Shown here piece after piece: positions 1 to 5,662 of a stretch of 5,662 bases of DNA. The translations under genes and the position numbers were made by a program. The stretch is from Phycisphaerales bacterium (GTDB taxonomy: Bacteria; Planctomycetota; Phycisphaerae; Tepidisphaerales; Tepidisphaeraceae). The notes under the pieces were generated by a model. It saw nothing but the letters and a program-made list of their open reading frames with translations, was not told the DNA's origin and searched no databases. Each line of letters opens with the position of its first letter. Positions within the stretch are counted from its first letter, which is position 1. The stretch spans positions 642 to 6,303 of the forward strand of contig PMAK01000106.1 of assembly GCA_003153655.1 (NCBI GenBank), written 5' to 3'.

Positions 1-2
1 AC

Positions 3-326
3 AGTTACCCCAGGGCAATCATCACCCGGCGGCCCTTGCGAGAATTCGGCAGCCGTTGGGCCGCCGCCGTGAATCCTTTGGATGACTGGTACAAACTCGC
101 TTCGCTGGCGACCTGGCACAACTTTGCCGACGTGAAAGCCACGTTTGGCCAGACAGATCGAACAAAGGTCAGAAGCGGCCGGGCAGTCTGCGTATTCGAC
201 ATCGGCGGCAACAAATTCCGCCTCGTCGCGTTCGTCAGCTATGCCAAAGGAAAGGTGTACGTCCTGCGCGTGATGACGCACAAGGAATACGACAAAGGCA
301 ATCAGCAGTGGAAGGACCATCTATGA
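3..326 (+). CDS. higB: HigB-family mRNA interferase toxin, 5' end probably outside the window
   Basis: Toxin of a type II toxin-antitoxin pair. HigB toxins are small RelE-fold ribonucleases that cleave mRNA, usually on the ribosome, and act in the cytoplasm. The frame is open from base 3 to the TGA at 324-326. It reads IITRRPLREF close to the window start, the conserved N-terminal strand and helix of this family. It then shows the family core FDIGGNKFRLV and the C-terminal THKEYDKG motif. The first usable start codon inside the window is TTG at 36, but starting there would cut through the conserved IITRRPLREF block, so the true start probably lies before base 1. The visible frame encodes 107 residues, near the roughly 95-110 usual for the family. 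The stop overlaps the higA start (ATGA), showing translational coupling and a toxin-first order typical of higBA. Family assignment is firm; the start is uncertain, and loss of the normal start codon cannot be excluded. Confidence 0.85.
   Translation, partial: SYPRAIITRRPLREFGSRWAAAVNPLDDWYKLASLATWHNFADVKATFGQTDRTKVRSGRAVCVFDIGGNKFRLVAFVSYAKGKVYVLRVMTHKEYDKGNQQWKDHL
310..316 (+). promoter_or_regulatory. Ribosome binding site of higA
   Basis: The purine-rich GGAAGGA lies six bases before the ATG at 323, inside the end of higB. It decides the higA start: the in-frame GTG at 308 would place this Shine-Dalgarno sequence within the coding region and has no good site of its own upstream. Confidence 0.6.
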
Positions 327-790
327 AGAACCGCGCCGTCAACATCCCCGCAGCTATCTCCGCTCTACCCAAGAGCTACCTCGCCCTCTTAGCCGAGTTC
401 CCGCTCCGCCCCATCAAAAACGGAACCGAATACGACCGTGCCGCCAAAATCATTCATCTGCTCGCCCTTCGCGAGGGCGCTCTCAATGCCGGAGAAGAAT
501 CCAATCTCGAAGTCCTCGAAGTCCTGATCGAGCGCTACGATCTTCTGCATTACTCAATCAATACCGACGACATATCTCCCACGCGGGCATTACGCATGCT
601 CGTCGAACAAGCCGACATGACCGTCACCGAATTAGGCCGACTCCTCGGCAGCAAAGGCGCAGCCTCCGAGCTTCTCAGCGGCAAACGAAAACAACCCAGC
701 AAAGCCCAAATCGCCAAGCTCTGCGCACGATTCAAAGTAAACGCCAGCGCATTCCTCTTACCACTCAAGAGACCGGCCAACGCGGCGTAA
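323..790 (+). CDS. higA: HigA-family antitoxin with C-terminal helix-turn-helix
   Basis: Antitoxin partner of the preceding HigB. HigA proteins bind and neutralise the toxin and, alone or with it, bind DNA to repress their own operon. The protein has 155 residues from the ATG at 323. Residues 1-85 form the helical N-terminal part typical of the longer HigA type (COG5499-like). Residues about 88-143 are an XRE/HTH_3 domain: TVTELGRLLG (100-109) is the first HTH helix, and the following KGAASELLSGKR (111-122) is the recognition helix and the characteristic SGKR turn. The start overlaps the higB stop as ATGA and has a good ribosome binding site. The coding strand is clearly C-rich at many third positions, unlike the pst genes that follow. 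The operator for autoregulation would lie upstream of higB, outside the window. No terminator is seen after the stop. Function is assigned by family and gene order. Confidence 0.9.
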   Translation: MKNRAVNIPAAISALPKSYLALLAEFPLRPIKNGTEYDRAAKIIHLLALREGALNAGEESNLEVLEVLIERYDLLHYSINTDDISPTRALRMLVEQADMTVTELGRLLGSKGAASELLSGKRKQPSKAQIAKLCARFKVNASAFLLPLKRPANAA

Positions 791-812
791 AAAGATGGCT
801 CGCAACTGCATT

Positions 813-830
813 CCCCATTTCCCAGCCATT
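813..830 (+). promoter_or_regulatory. Possible Pho-box-like direct repeat upstream of pstS
   Basis: Two seven-base units, CCCCATT (813-819) and AGCCATT (824-830), are separated by four bases. A further CATT at 837 extends a roughly 10-11 bp periodicity. The 7-4-7 arrangement and CAT core resemble the PhoB site layout known from proteobacteria, and the repeat sits 13 bases upstream of the -10 candidate, where an activator replacing a -35 element would bind. The match to the proteobacterial consensus is poor outside CAT, and PhoB sites in this lineage are not known to me, so this is speculative. Confidence 0.2.
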
Positions 831-843
831 CTTAATCATTCAC

Positions 844-849
844 TAATAT
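844..849 (+). promoter_or_regulatory. Candidate -10 element for the pstSCA operon
   Basis: TAATAT in the most AT-rich part of the 111-bp gap between higA and pstS matches the sigma-70 -10 consensus at four of six positions. No convincing -35 hexamer is found 16-18 bp upstream (821-827 is C-rich), which would suit an activator-dependent promoter. Transcription would begin around 855-857, giving a leader of about 45 bases before pstS. Confidence 0.35.
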
Positions 850-850
850 A

Positions 851-882
851 CCCCCCATAGCATCCGCCACGGCGGGGGGGGG
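851..882 (+). repeat. C-run/G-run inverted repeat with nine-G tract in the pstS leader
   Basis: Six C (851-856) can pair with six G (877-882). Between them CCGC (864-867) can pair with GCGG (872-875) around a CACG loop. The G tract runs unbroken from 874 to 882. There is no T-run after it, so it does not look like an intrinsic terminator for higBA. It ends 11 bases before the pstS ribosome binding site. It may be a leader structure, a chance GC-rich patch, or a site where tract length is unstable or mis-sequenced. If transcription starts near 855, the outer stem would not be complete in RNA. Confidence 0.4.
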
Positions 883-892
883 TCTAGGAAAC

Positions 893-896
893 GGAG
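893..896 (+). promoter_or_regulatory. Ribosome binding site of pstS
   Basis: GGAG within ACGGAGAG, five bases before the ATG at 902. It fixes the pstS start, which also begins a proper signal peptide. Confidence 0.6.
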
Positions 897-901
897 AGCA
901 C

Positions 902-1972
902 ATGACTATTCGATTGTTCAAAGCGGCGACCGTTCTGTTAGCGATGAGCTCAACTGCTGTCCTGGCCGACACGCGGCTACAAGGCGCTGGTTCCACCTTC
1001 GTCAACCCAATGATGCAGCGCTGGGTCAGCGAATATCAAGTCCAGCACGGCGATACCAAGATTGACTACGAATCCACCGGGTCCGGCGGCGGCGTAAAGG
1101 CCTTTCTGGACAAGACCGTCGACTTCGCGGCATCAGACGCCCCGCTCAATAAGAAGGAGCTTGTGAAAGCGGGGGGCGCCGAGAAAATCATTGAGTTTCC
1201 CGTGATTGCCGGTGGAGTGGTCCCGGCTTACAATCTTCCCGGCGTGAACACCGAAGTAAAATTCAGCGGGCCCGTGCTGGCCGACATTTTTCTCGGCAAG
1301 ATCGCCAAGTGGAACGACCCCCAGATAGCCGCGTTAAATCCTGGTGTGAATCTTCCCGACTCAACAATAACTCCGGCCTGGCGCACCGATGGTAGTGGAA
1401 CGACTTTCATCTTCACCAGCTTCCTATCCACCCAAAGTACCGATTACAAATCCAATGTTGGCGCTGGTAAGCAAGTCAAATGGCCAGCCGGTACTGGGGG
1501 GAAGGGGAACGAGGGTGTCGCCGCTGTCGTCGAACAGACAGTAGGTGGCATCGGCTATATTGAGCAAGCTTACGCGGATGAGAACCATATCACCTACGGT
1601 TCTGTTCAGAATAAAGCGGGACAATTTGTGAAGAGTTCGCCCGATTCGATTTCCAAGGCCTCCGAAGTCGCTGCCCACGAGATGCAAGGTAACCTATTGG
1701 TCGCGAACCTTTGGAATCAGAATGGTCAGGATGTCTACCCCATCGCCGGGTTTACCTATACCTTCATCTATAAGGATATGAACAATATAAAGAGCCAGGA
1801 GCAGGCCCAGGCTTTGGTTAACTTCCTGGCATGGGCCACTCACGACGGCCAGAAATTCGCGCCGGACATGCATTATGCCGCCCTTTCGGAGAATGCTCGG
1901 ACCCAGATTTCCCAGGCCATGTCCATGCTGACGTATGGTGGAAACGCACTGCACCCGTCCGATCAAAAATAG
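902..1972 (+). CDS. pstS: PstS, periplasmic phosphate-binding protein of the Pst ABC transporter
   Basis: High-affinity phosphate receptor that delivers phosphate to the PstC-PstA permease. The 356-residue precursor starts with a signal peptide (residues about 1-22: basic Arg4 and Lys7, hydrophobic stretch, then AVLA before Asp23) with no lipobox cysteine, so the mature protein should be soluble in the periplasm. The phosphate-site segments of the family are all present in order: GAGSTF (28-33), STGSGGG (58-64), ASDAP (77-81, Asp79) and RTDGSGTT (161-168). By homology with the E. coli protein these supply the Thr/Phe, Ser, Asp and Arg-Asp-Ser-Gly-Thr ligands. GGIGYIEQAYA (215-225) and PIAGFTYTF (280-288) are further family signatures. 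The mature length of about 334 is slightly above the E. coli value of 321. The gene is first in a tight pstSCA run, 14 bp before pstC. No binding residue appears to be missing. Identification is secure. Confidence 0.97.
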   Translation: MTIRLFKAATVLLAMSSTAVLADTRLQGAGSTFVNPMMQRWVSEYQVQHGDTKIDYESTGSGGGVKAFLDKTVDFAASDAPLNKKELVKAGGAEKIIEFPVIAGGVVPAYNLPGVNTEVKFSGPVLADIFLGKIAKWNDPQIAALNPGVNLPDSTITPAWRTDGSGTTFIFTSFLSTQSTDYKSNVGAGKQVKWPAGTGGKGNEGVAAVVEQTVGGIGYIEQAYADENHITYGSVQNKAGQFVKSSPDSISKASEVAAHEMQGNLLVANLWNQNGQDVYPIAGFTYTFIYKDMNNIKSQEQAQALVNFLAWATHDGQKFAPDMHYAALSENARTQISQAMSMLTYGGNALHPSDQK

Positions 1973-1986
1973 GCGGACCGCCATTG

Positions 1987-3123
1987 ATGTCTTCGTCCGG
2001 GAAGCGTTTATTGCAGGCCAACGAGGATCAAGTGGACGCCGCAAAATCGGTCGCGAATTCTGAGGCAGGAGCAGTGCGGCTCCGCCAGGGCGGATTCAAC
2101 GGAGATTTCGTTCTCTCCTATGCCGCAAGAGCCAGCGCCATCATCGTATTGCTGATGCTCGCGGTCCTGATGATTGTCCTTTTCCACTCCGCTCTTCCCA
2201 GCATAAAATTGTTTGGCTGGCGATTTCTGGTGACTTCGGATTGGCGGCCCAATGAGTTGGACCGGCCCATCGTTGGGGCGGATGGCAAACCCGTTCTCGA
2301 CGAAGATGGAGCCGTCCAGATTGAGACCGTCCCTCCGTCTTTTGGCGCTTTGCCTGTCATCTTCGGCACGATTGTCAGTTCCTCGATTGCGCTGGTGTGT
2401 GCCGTTCCCCTCAGTTTTGGCGCGGCATTGTTTCTCGTTCGAATCGCCCCTCGCGCCCTTGTCGGCCCGGTCTCGTTTATGATCGAATTTCTCGCCGCGG
2501 TCCCGAGTCTTGCCTACGGAATCTGGGGCTTATTTGTGTTATGCCCCTTTCTACAGGGTCATCTTGAGCCCTTACTTAAACAGGTCTTTTCTCACATACC
2601 CGGCTTGAGTTGGATGTTTTATCAACGCTTGGAATCGGGTCGGTGGGTTCCCATCGCCCTGACCGGTCGAGATATGCTGGCCGGGGGGTTGGTGCTGGGA
2701 ATCATGATTCTTCCCATTATCACTGCGGTAAGCAGGGACGTGTTACGTGCCGTGCCCCGGACTCAACTCGAAGCGACTGTGGCACTCGGCGCTACGTGGT
2801 GGGAAAGTTGCGTGGAGATGCTGAAATACAGCCGTAGCGGCTTATTTGGTGCCGTGATGCTTGGCTTGGCGCGAGCCGCCGGCGAGACAATGGCGGTAAC
2901 GATGGTGATCGGAAACAACAGCCAGATCAAGGCTTCCATCTTTGCCGCCGCCCAGTCCATGTCGAGCCTCTTGGCCAACGAATTTGCCGAAGCTACCACC
3001 GACGAGCACCGGGCGGCACTCATCGAGGTCGCTCTAATCCTCCTTATTATGTCCCTCGCATTTAATGTTGTCGCCAGATCCCTCGTCGTCGGAAAGACCG
3101 CGCGCTCCGCAGCCGGGCATTAA
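1987..3123 (+). CDS. pstC: PstC, phosphate ABC transporter permease subunit (enlarged)
   Basis: One of the two inner-membrane subunits that form the phosphate channel. From the ATG at 1987 it has 378 residues against 319 in E. coli. I choose this ATG, 14 bp after the pstS stop, because a longer open frame reaching back to 1831 would run inside pstS in another frame and has no transporter-like sequence. The ribosome binding site is weak (AGGCGGA at 1971-1977), which suggests coupling to pstS. Residues 1-45 are a polar cytoplasmic tail. Membrane segments are seen at about 50-68, 122-150, 161-187, 231-248, 284-308 and 341-366. The EAA loop that docks on the ATPase is EATVALGATWWES (262-274), and the conserved LARAAGETMAV with Arg296 and Glu300 follows. 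The extra length lies in the tail, in a periplasmic insert (about 91-117, rich in D and G) between WRPNE and FGALP, and in a longer loop around 189-228. Family identity is secure. Confidence 0.95.
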   Translation: MSSSGKRLLQANEDQVDAAKSVANSEAGAVRLRQGGFNGDFVLSYAARASAIIVLLMLAVLMIVLFHSALPSIKLFGWRFLVTSDWRPNELDRPIVGADGKPVLDEDGAVQIETVPPSFGALPVIFGTIVSSSIALVCAVPLSFGAALFLVRIAPRALVGPVSFMIEFLAAVPSLAYGIWGLFVLCPFLQGHLEPLLKQVFSHIPGLSWMFYQRLESGRWVPIALTGRDMLAGGLVLGIMILPIITAVSRDVLRAVPRTQLEATVALGATWWESCVEMLKYSRSGLFGAVMLGLARAAGETMAVTMVIGNNSQIKASIFAAAQSMSSLLANEFAEATTDEHRAALIEVALILLIMSLAFNVVARSLVVGKTARSAAGH

Positions 3124-3126
3124 CGC

Positions 3127-4017
3127 ATGATGACCTCCGCTTCAAATTCCATGACAATGGATTTTAGCCACACCCCGGCGCGGGGCCGGCGGCGTCGCTT
3201 TCAAAGCGGGGTGATGTTCGCGATCTGCGTCGGTTTTACAGCCTTCATCCTTTTAATCCTGGCGCTGGTGGTCGGTTATCTCGTCTCTATTGGGCTCCGC
3301 TCAATGAATTGGGCAATGTTTACTCAGAATCCCATTCCACCCGGCATGAAGGGATATCCCGGCGGTATGGCCCACGCAATCGTCGGGACCACAATCCTGG
3401 TCGGCCTGTCCAGTCTGGTCGGCCTTCCGGTTGGATTGCTTACGGGTATCTATCTCGCGGAATACGACGCAATGTCCCGGCTCGCGACCCCAGTGCGCTT
3501 CATTGCCGATGTCCTGGCGGGGGTCCCCAGCATCGTCGTTGCAATCCTTGGATATGAACTGCTTGTTGTTCCGCTCGGCCATTACAACGGTTGGGCAGGG
3601 TCACTAGCCCTGGCGTTCATCATGATACCGATTGTCGCGCGGACGACGGAAGAAATGCTAAGGCTTGTTCCCAGCAGCTATCGTGAGGCCGCAATTGCGT
3701 TGGGCGCTACCAAGGCCCGTACTATCCTGGGCATCGTTCTTCCCGCGGCGACTGGCAGCGTTATCACAGGTGTCATGCTTGCGGTCGCCCGCGTCGCCGG
3801 AGAAACCGCGCCGCTGCTTTTCACCGCACTCGGAAGCCGCTTCTTTACCGTCAACCCCAACGAGCCTTTCCCATCGCTCACGGTCCAGATTTTCAACTAT
3901 GCGACCGGCCCATATCCCGCTCAAAAAAGCGAGGCATGGGCAGCCATATTATTGCTGATTTTTTTGATCTTCCTGTTGAATCTCAGCGTTCGCTATTTCA
4001 CGCGGCAGCGCAGATAG
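3127..4017 (+). CDS. pstA: PstA, phosphate ABC transporter permease subunit
   Basis: Second membrane subunit of the phosphate channel, partner of PstC. It has 296 residues, matching the E. coli length. A basic N-terminal patch (RGRRRRF, 19-25) precedes membrane segments at about 28-56, 83-108, 126-150, 157-173, 208-231 and 270-290. The ATPase-docking EAA loop is REAAIALGATKAR (186-198), followed by LAVARVAGETAPLLF (218-232), with the conserved Arg222 and Glu226 of PstA proteins. FADVLAG-type sequence (here FIADVLAGVPSIVVAI, 125-140) is also typical. The start lies 3 bp after the pstC stop. Tandem ATG codons at 3127 and 3130 and further ATGs at 3151 and 3157 leave the exact start open, and no strong ribosome binding site is seen, consistent with coupling to pstC. 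The expected downstream pstB is absent: a convergent gene ends 5 bp away. Confidence 0.95.
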   Translation: MMTSASNSMTMDFSHTPARGRRRRFQSGVMFAICVGFTAFILLILALVVGYLVSIGLRSMNWAMFTQNPIPPGMKGYPGGMAHAIVGTTILVGLSSLVGLPVGLLTGIYLAEYDAMSRLATPVRFIADVLAGVPSIVVAILGYELLVVPLGHYNGWAGSLALAFIMIPIVARTTEEMLRLVPSSYREAAIALGATKARTILGIVLPAATGSVITGVMLAVARVAGETAPLLFTALGSRFFTVNPNEPFPSLTVQIFNYATGPYPAQKSEAWAAILLLIFLIFLLNLSVRYFTRQRR

Positions 4018-4022
4018 ATGTG

Positions 4023-4853
4023 TCAGTCTGATTCATTCGCCAAACTGATCCGATCAAACATCTCCCGATACTGATCGCAAGTCGATTCTAAAAACGCCTC
4101 CGCGTAACCCCGTCCGAAAAAATGCCTCATCGACCGATACTGATTCAATCCCACAATCGCCCGTGAATAATCCACCAGCTTCGTCTGCGAGACAAACACA
4201 TCGATCGCCTGCTTCTTCTTCTCAGCCACATCGCTGATATCCACCATCCGATTCGCCGGCAGGGGGGTCCAAACCTCATACCCCCGAATCACCAGATCGC
4301 GCGTAGCCGCAGCCGGCAACCGATCCAGCACCTTCCGCAACACCCGATTCGTTCCCCAATGATCCCGATGATTGTCCGTAACCGCCGGCGCATAAATAAA
4401 CGCCGGCTTCCGCTCCGCCAAAACCTTCTCCAGCCCCGCAACCATCTCCGACGTATCCGCTAATCCGCCATCAGGCCCATCCAGAAACACCAGATCCCGC
4501 ACCCCCACAATCTCCGCCGCCCGCCGGCTCTCGTCCTTCCGCATCTCGGCATACTGCTGCCTGGATGAAAGCTCCACCGCCCGCGGATCGCCCGCCATCC
4601 CATCCGTCATGAATACAAATGTGACCGAACAATTCGCCGACAGATGCCGCATCACCGTCCCGCCAGGCCCGATGATCTCATCATCCATATGCGGCGCAAG
4701 AACAACCACCGGCCCGCCGCCAAAACCCTCAATCAATCGCGGCGGCCGATCAGGCGTCTCCAGCATCAGCCAAAGTCGAAGTGAATTACGAGCCCGCTTC
4801 GGAACGACTGCCTTCCAGAAGAAGACCACCAATCGTTTGAGCAGGTGTTTCAT
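4023..4853 (-). CDS. PIG-L/LmbE-family zinc-dependent deacetylase
   Basis: Predicted Zn-dependent hydrolase of the family that removes acetyl groups from N-acetylglucosamine-type amino sugars (GlcNAc-PI, mycothiol and bacillithiol precursors, others). The 276-residue protein carries the first signature as APHMDDE (53-59) and the second as NHRDH (161-165). By homology with MshB, the metal ligands would be His55, Asp58 and His165, with Asp57 as general base. The usual PHPDDE has Met instead of the second Pro here; the catalytic residues are kept. The Rossmann-like core spans roughly 48-200. The first 20 residues are basic and hydrophobic (MKHLLKRLVVFFWKAVVPKR) but lack a clear signal peptidase site, so location is uncertain and membrane association is possible. 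The substrate cannot be told from sequence, and no sugar or thiol pathway genes are adjacent. It lies 54 bp downstream of the sigma gene on the same strand. No clear Shine-Dalgarno precedes the ATG; a hairpin occupies that place. Confidence 0.88.
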   Translation of the reverse strand: MKHLLKRLVVFFWKAVVPKRARNSLRLWLMLETPDRPPRLIEGFGGGPVVVLAPHMDDEIIGPGGTVMRHLSANCSVTFVFMTDGMAGDPRAVELSSRQQYAEMRKDESRRAAEIVGVRDLVFLDGPDGGLADTSEMVAGLEKVLAERKPAFIYAPAVTDNHRDHWGTNRVLRKVLDRLPAAATRDLVIRGYEVWTPLPANRMVDISDVAEKKKQAIDVFVSQTKLVDYSRAIVGLNQYRSMRHFFGRGYAEAFLESTCDQYREMFDRISLANESD

Positions 4854-4859
4854 GTCAAT

Positions 4860-4880
4860 CGGCCGGAATATCCGTAGCCG
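4860..4880 (-). other. Small hairpin immediately upstream of the PIG-L gene
   Basis: Read on the minus strand, CGGC then TA then CGGA, a three-base loop TAT, then TCCG and GCCG. This gives an eight-pair stem with a two-base bulge, ending six bases before the ATG at 4853. No T-run follows, so it is not an intrinsic terminator. It occupies the place where a ribosome binding site would be expected. A role in controlling translation is possible but unproven; it may be chance in GC-rich sequence. Confidence 0.3.
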
Positions 4881-4907
4881 GTGTGATAATCAAGCTCCCC
4901 TTGGCAA

Positions 4908-5662
4908 TTACACATTCATCAACATCGCATCACGCAGCTTCATCAGCGCCTCATGCTCGATTTGCCGAACCCGCTCGCGCGTGAGCCCCACCCGCAGTCC
5001 AATTTCCTTCAAAGTCAGCGGATCGTCCCCATCCAGACCATACCGAAGCTTCAGTATCTTCGCCGCCCGAAGATCCATCCCCTCCATCAGCCCCGCGAGT
5101 TGCTTCAACTCATCCTCATCCTGCACGATTTCATCCGGCGGAAGATTGTTCGTATCCGCCACCAACTCATTGATCGTCACTTCCCCATCCGCGCTCCCCG
5201 ATTGCGTCGGCGAGTTATACGCCTTCTGCGCCTTGCGAATGATCCGCAGCTTCTTCGCCGGCATCTTGATGTGCGCTGACAACTCTTCAATATTTGGCAA
5301 TCGTCCGAGATGATCCTCAAGCTCCCGATTCGCCTGCTTCACCTTCGACATCATCTCGATCATGTACGCCGGAATATGGATCGGCTGAACGCTGTTAATC
5401 AGCGCCCGCTTGATCGCCTGCTTGATCCACCAACTCGCGTACGTGCTAAACCGCGCCCCATTCTCCGGATCAAATCCCTCAACCGCCTTGAGCAGCCCAA
5501 TATTTCCTTCTTCAATCAAGTCCGGCAGCGAAAGCCCTCGGTTCACATAATGTTTCGCAATATTCACCACCAGCCGCAGGTTGGAACTCACCATCCGCTC
5601 GCGGGCAACCGGATCATTCTCTCCGACGATGCGCCGCCCCAATTCCTTTTCCTCCGCCGCCG
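4908..5662 (-). CDS. Sigma-70 family RNA polymerase sigma factor (primary or group 2 type), N-terminus cut by the window edge
   Basis: Promoter-recognition subunit of RNA polymerase. The frame is open to the right edge. Upstream of the TTG at 5640-5642 it reads AAEEKE before LGRRI, matching the conserved [14 protein letters not shown] start of sigma region 1.2, so that TTG is an internal leucine and the start lies beyond the window. Counting from that leucine, region 2 spans about 16-83, with [12 protein letters not shown] (21-32), [10 protein letters not shown] (41-50) and [18 protein letters not shown] (64-81), covering core binding and -10 recognition. Region 3 is about 86-145 and begins with the HIPAYM motif. 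Region 4 is about 188-240, with the -35-binding helix-turn-helix [20 protein letters not shown] (210-229). All conserved regions from 1.2 on are present, which excludes the ECF class. Resemblance is to Planctomycetota RpoD/RpoS-like factors; whether it is the housekeeping or an alternative factor cannot be decided here, so no symbol is given. Confidence 0.92.
   Translation of the reverse strand, partial: AAEEKELGRRIVGENDPVARERMVSSNLRLVVNIAKHYVNRGLSLPDLIEEGNIGLLKAVEGFDPENGARFSTYASWWIKQAIKRALINSVQPIHIPAYMIEMMSKVKQANRELEDHLGRLPNIEELSAHIKMPAKKLRIIRKAQKAYNSPTQSGSADGEVTINELVADTNNLPPDEIVQDEDELKQLAGLMEGMDLRAAKILKLRYGLDGDDPLTLKEIGLRVGLTRERVRQIEHEALMKLRDAMLMNV

Noticed and set aside
308..310. GTG as the start of higA
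   Set aside because: The good Shine-Dalgarno sequence lies just downstream of it and serves the ATG at 323, which overlaps the higB stop.
851..890. Intrinsic terminator after higBA
   Set aside because: The inverted repeat is GC-rich but no T-run follows it, and it lies downstream of the likely pst -10 element.
1831..1986. Extended pstC start reaching back inside pstS
   Set aside because: The extra 52 residues overlap the end of pstS in another frame and resemble no transporter sequence; the ATG at 1987 just after the pstS stop fits operon spacing.
3951..3970. Seven-T run near the end of pstA as a terminator
   Set aside because: It is inside the coding sequence of the last membrane segment and has no GC-rich stem before it.
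4609..5313. A 234-codon open frame on the plus strand opposite the deacetylase and sigma genes
   Set aside because: It is the antisense of two well-supported conserved genes, spans the gap between them, and its product is low-complexity Ser/Arg-rich, typical of a shadow frame in GC-rich DNA.
5640..5642. TTG as the start of the sigma factor gene
   Set aside because: The frame continues upstream with AAEEKE, part of the conserved region 1.2 sequence, so this codon is internal.
1..5662. A hidden new defence or mobile system
   Set aside because: All substantial coding capacity is accounted for by recognised families (HigBA, PstSCA, PIG-L, sigma-70). No repeats, transposase, integrase, tRNA, attachment site or CRISPR pattern is seen.

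Overview
The window looks like ordinary bacterial chromosome with moderate-to-high GC. The best lineage clue is the sigma factor at the right edge. Its region 2 and region 3 junction ([17 protein letters not shown]) and its short non-conserved parts resemble, from memory, the compact primary-like sigma factors of Planctomycetota. PstS has a non-lipoprotein signal peptide, which fits a Gram-negative type of envelope. The lineage call is an inference from protein resemblance and is only moderately secure.

Layout, left to right. A higB-higA type II toxin-antitoxin pair (about 3-790, + strand) is joined by an ATGA overlap; the toxin's 5' end probably lies outside the window. An intergenic stretch (791-901) holds a possible -10 element, a speculative Pho-box-like repeat, a C-run/G-run inverted repeat with a nine-G tract, and a clear ribosome binding site. 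The phosphate transport genes pstS, pstC and pstA (902-4017, + strand) follow, tightly spaced. They encode the periplasmic phosphate-binding protein and both membrane permease subunits. pstB (the ATPase) and phoU are not present after pstA; the next gene starts from the other side and its stop codon lies 5 bp away.

On the minus strand are a PIG-L/LmbE-type zinc deacetylase (4023-4853) and, upstream of it, a sigma-70 family sigma factor (4908 to beyond the right edge). They are separated by 54 bp containing a small hairpin and could be co-transcribed from the sigma side.

How the genes work together: PstS captures phosphate in the periplasm and hands it to the PstC-PstA channel, which needs PstB from elsewhere to be powered. 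HigB and HigA form a self-contained toxin and antitoxin. The deacetylase and sigma factor have no evident functional link to phosphate uptake. I see no defence island, CRISPR array, RNA gene, transposase or clearly undescribed system. The points most worth checking are the missing pstB/phoU, the enlarged PstC, the pstS leader, and the difference in base skew between the pst block and its flanks.
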